From: Brevibacillus brevis NBRC 100599 | Lineage (GTDB): Bacteria; Bacillota; Bacilli; Brevibacillales; Brevibacillaceae | Length of the DNA: 64,000 nt | Reading direction: 5' to 3' | Assembly: GCF_000010165.1 (NCBI RefSeq) | Contig: NC_012491.1 | Coordinates: 5,093,001-5,157,000, forward strand | Shown here: positions 63,775-64,000 of the stretch, one piece after another | Position numbering within the stretch: the stretch's first letter is position 1 | How the letters are laid out: every line of letters begins with the position of its first letter | The notes under the pieces: generated by a model | The model's database searches: none | Told to the model about the DNA's origin: nothing | Seen by the model: the letters and a program-made list of their open reading frames with translations, nothing else | Position numbers and translations under genes: made by a program

Positions 63775-64000
63775 TTAATAAGCACATAGTGAGCGGCAAT
63801 GACGGGGAATAGTAAAACCGCCCTTCAGGTCCAGAGAGCGAAATCCACCGGCTGAGAGGTTTCGTCCTTGAATCGGTTTGAACCCACCCCAGAGCATCCA
63901 GGGAAGACCTGGACAGGTTTCTTTCACCTGTTATCAAAGAAAGAGAGCCGGGCGTTTCTTGGCTGAAGTATACCTTCAGTCCAAAACGTCAAATAAGGTG
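63775..64000 (+). promoter_or_regulatory. T-box leader (tRNA-sensing riboswitch), cut by window end
   Basis: Shows Stem I elements (GACGGGGAATAGTAAAA, CAGAGAGCGAAATCCACCGG, CTGAGAGG), the downstream specifier-side GAACCCACC, and AATAAGGTG at the very end, the beginning of the T-box sequence that pairs with the tRNA acceptor end. The specifier reads CCC/CCA (Pro) or ACC (Thr) depending on register. The controlled gene, probably an aminoacyl-tRNA synthetase or amino acid gene, lies beyond the window. Confidence 0.88.

Overview
The window reads as chromosomal DNA of a spore-forming Gram-positive bacterium, most likely a Brevibacillus or close relative in the Paenibacillaceae. The support is a gerA-type germination operon, an S-layer-homology protein, sufCDSUB in Bacilli order, fadN-fadA-fadE with a FadR-type operator, a Bacillus-style methionine salvage pathway (mtnW/mtnX rather than mtnC), SAM-I and T-box leaders, and strong GGAGG ribosome binding sites. 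The species is inferred from gene content only.

Layout. 1-5.2 kb: end of a flotillin gene with its NfeD-like partner, a MocR-type regulator divergent from an EamA exporter, a Nudix hydrolase and a suppressor-of-fused-like protein. 5.2-12.2 kb: an AT-richer accessory stretch with small membrane proteins and a module of response regulator, intramembrane-type sensor kinase, ABC ATPase and FtsX-type permease. The part from 6.43 to 12.22 kb is bracketed by two direct copies of the 3' end of sufB plus its terminator. 12.3-17.5 kb: sufCDSUB. 18-25 kb: pckA, an M20 amidohydrolase, an SCP2-like protein, an unassigned structured element at 21.56-21.78 kb, a VOC protein, a zinc-ribbon-like protein and a chemoreceptor with a SigD-type promoter. 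25-30 kb: gcvH, a thioredoxin-like protein, an aminotransferase, an ArsC/Spx-like protein, small unknowns, a DUF2797 protein and a polysaccharide deacetylase. 30-33.8 kb: a lone amino-acid ABC ATPase, SppA, an RDD protein and a secreted CAP-domain protein.

33.8-37.1 kb is a second accessory patch: an IS3-family element, a PAAR-like (DUF4280) protein with an AT-rich toxin-like C-terminus, and a probable immunity gene. 37.2-43.3 kb: a heterodimeric ABC exporter (BmrC/BmrD type) apparently co-transcribed with an MFS transporter, behind a promoter-terminator arrangement that looks like an attenuator, then a GNAT acetyltransferase. 43.4-51.2 kb: methionine salvage as two divergent SAM-I riboswitch-controlled units, mtnKA and mtnWXBD, with an ECF sigma/anti-sigma pair between them. 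51.2-55 kb: gerABC-type germination operon. 55-60.6 kb: fadNAE beta-oxidation operon. 61-64 kb: an S-layer-homology protein, two small proteins, a lipoprotein and the beginning of a T-box leader cut by the window end.

Most of the window is core metabolism with visible regulatory RNA. The parts that look new or acquired are the sufB-flanked island, the PAAR-like toxin/immunity pair, and the 212-bp structured element.
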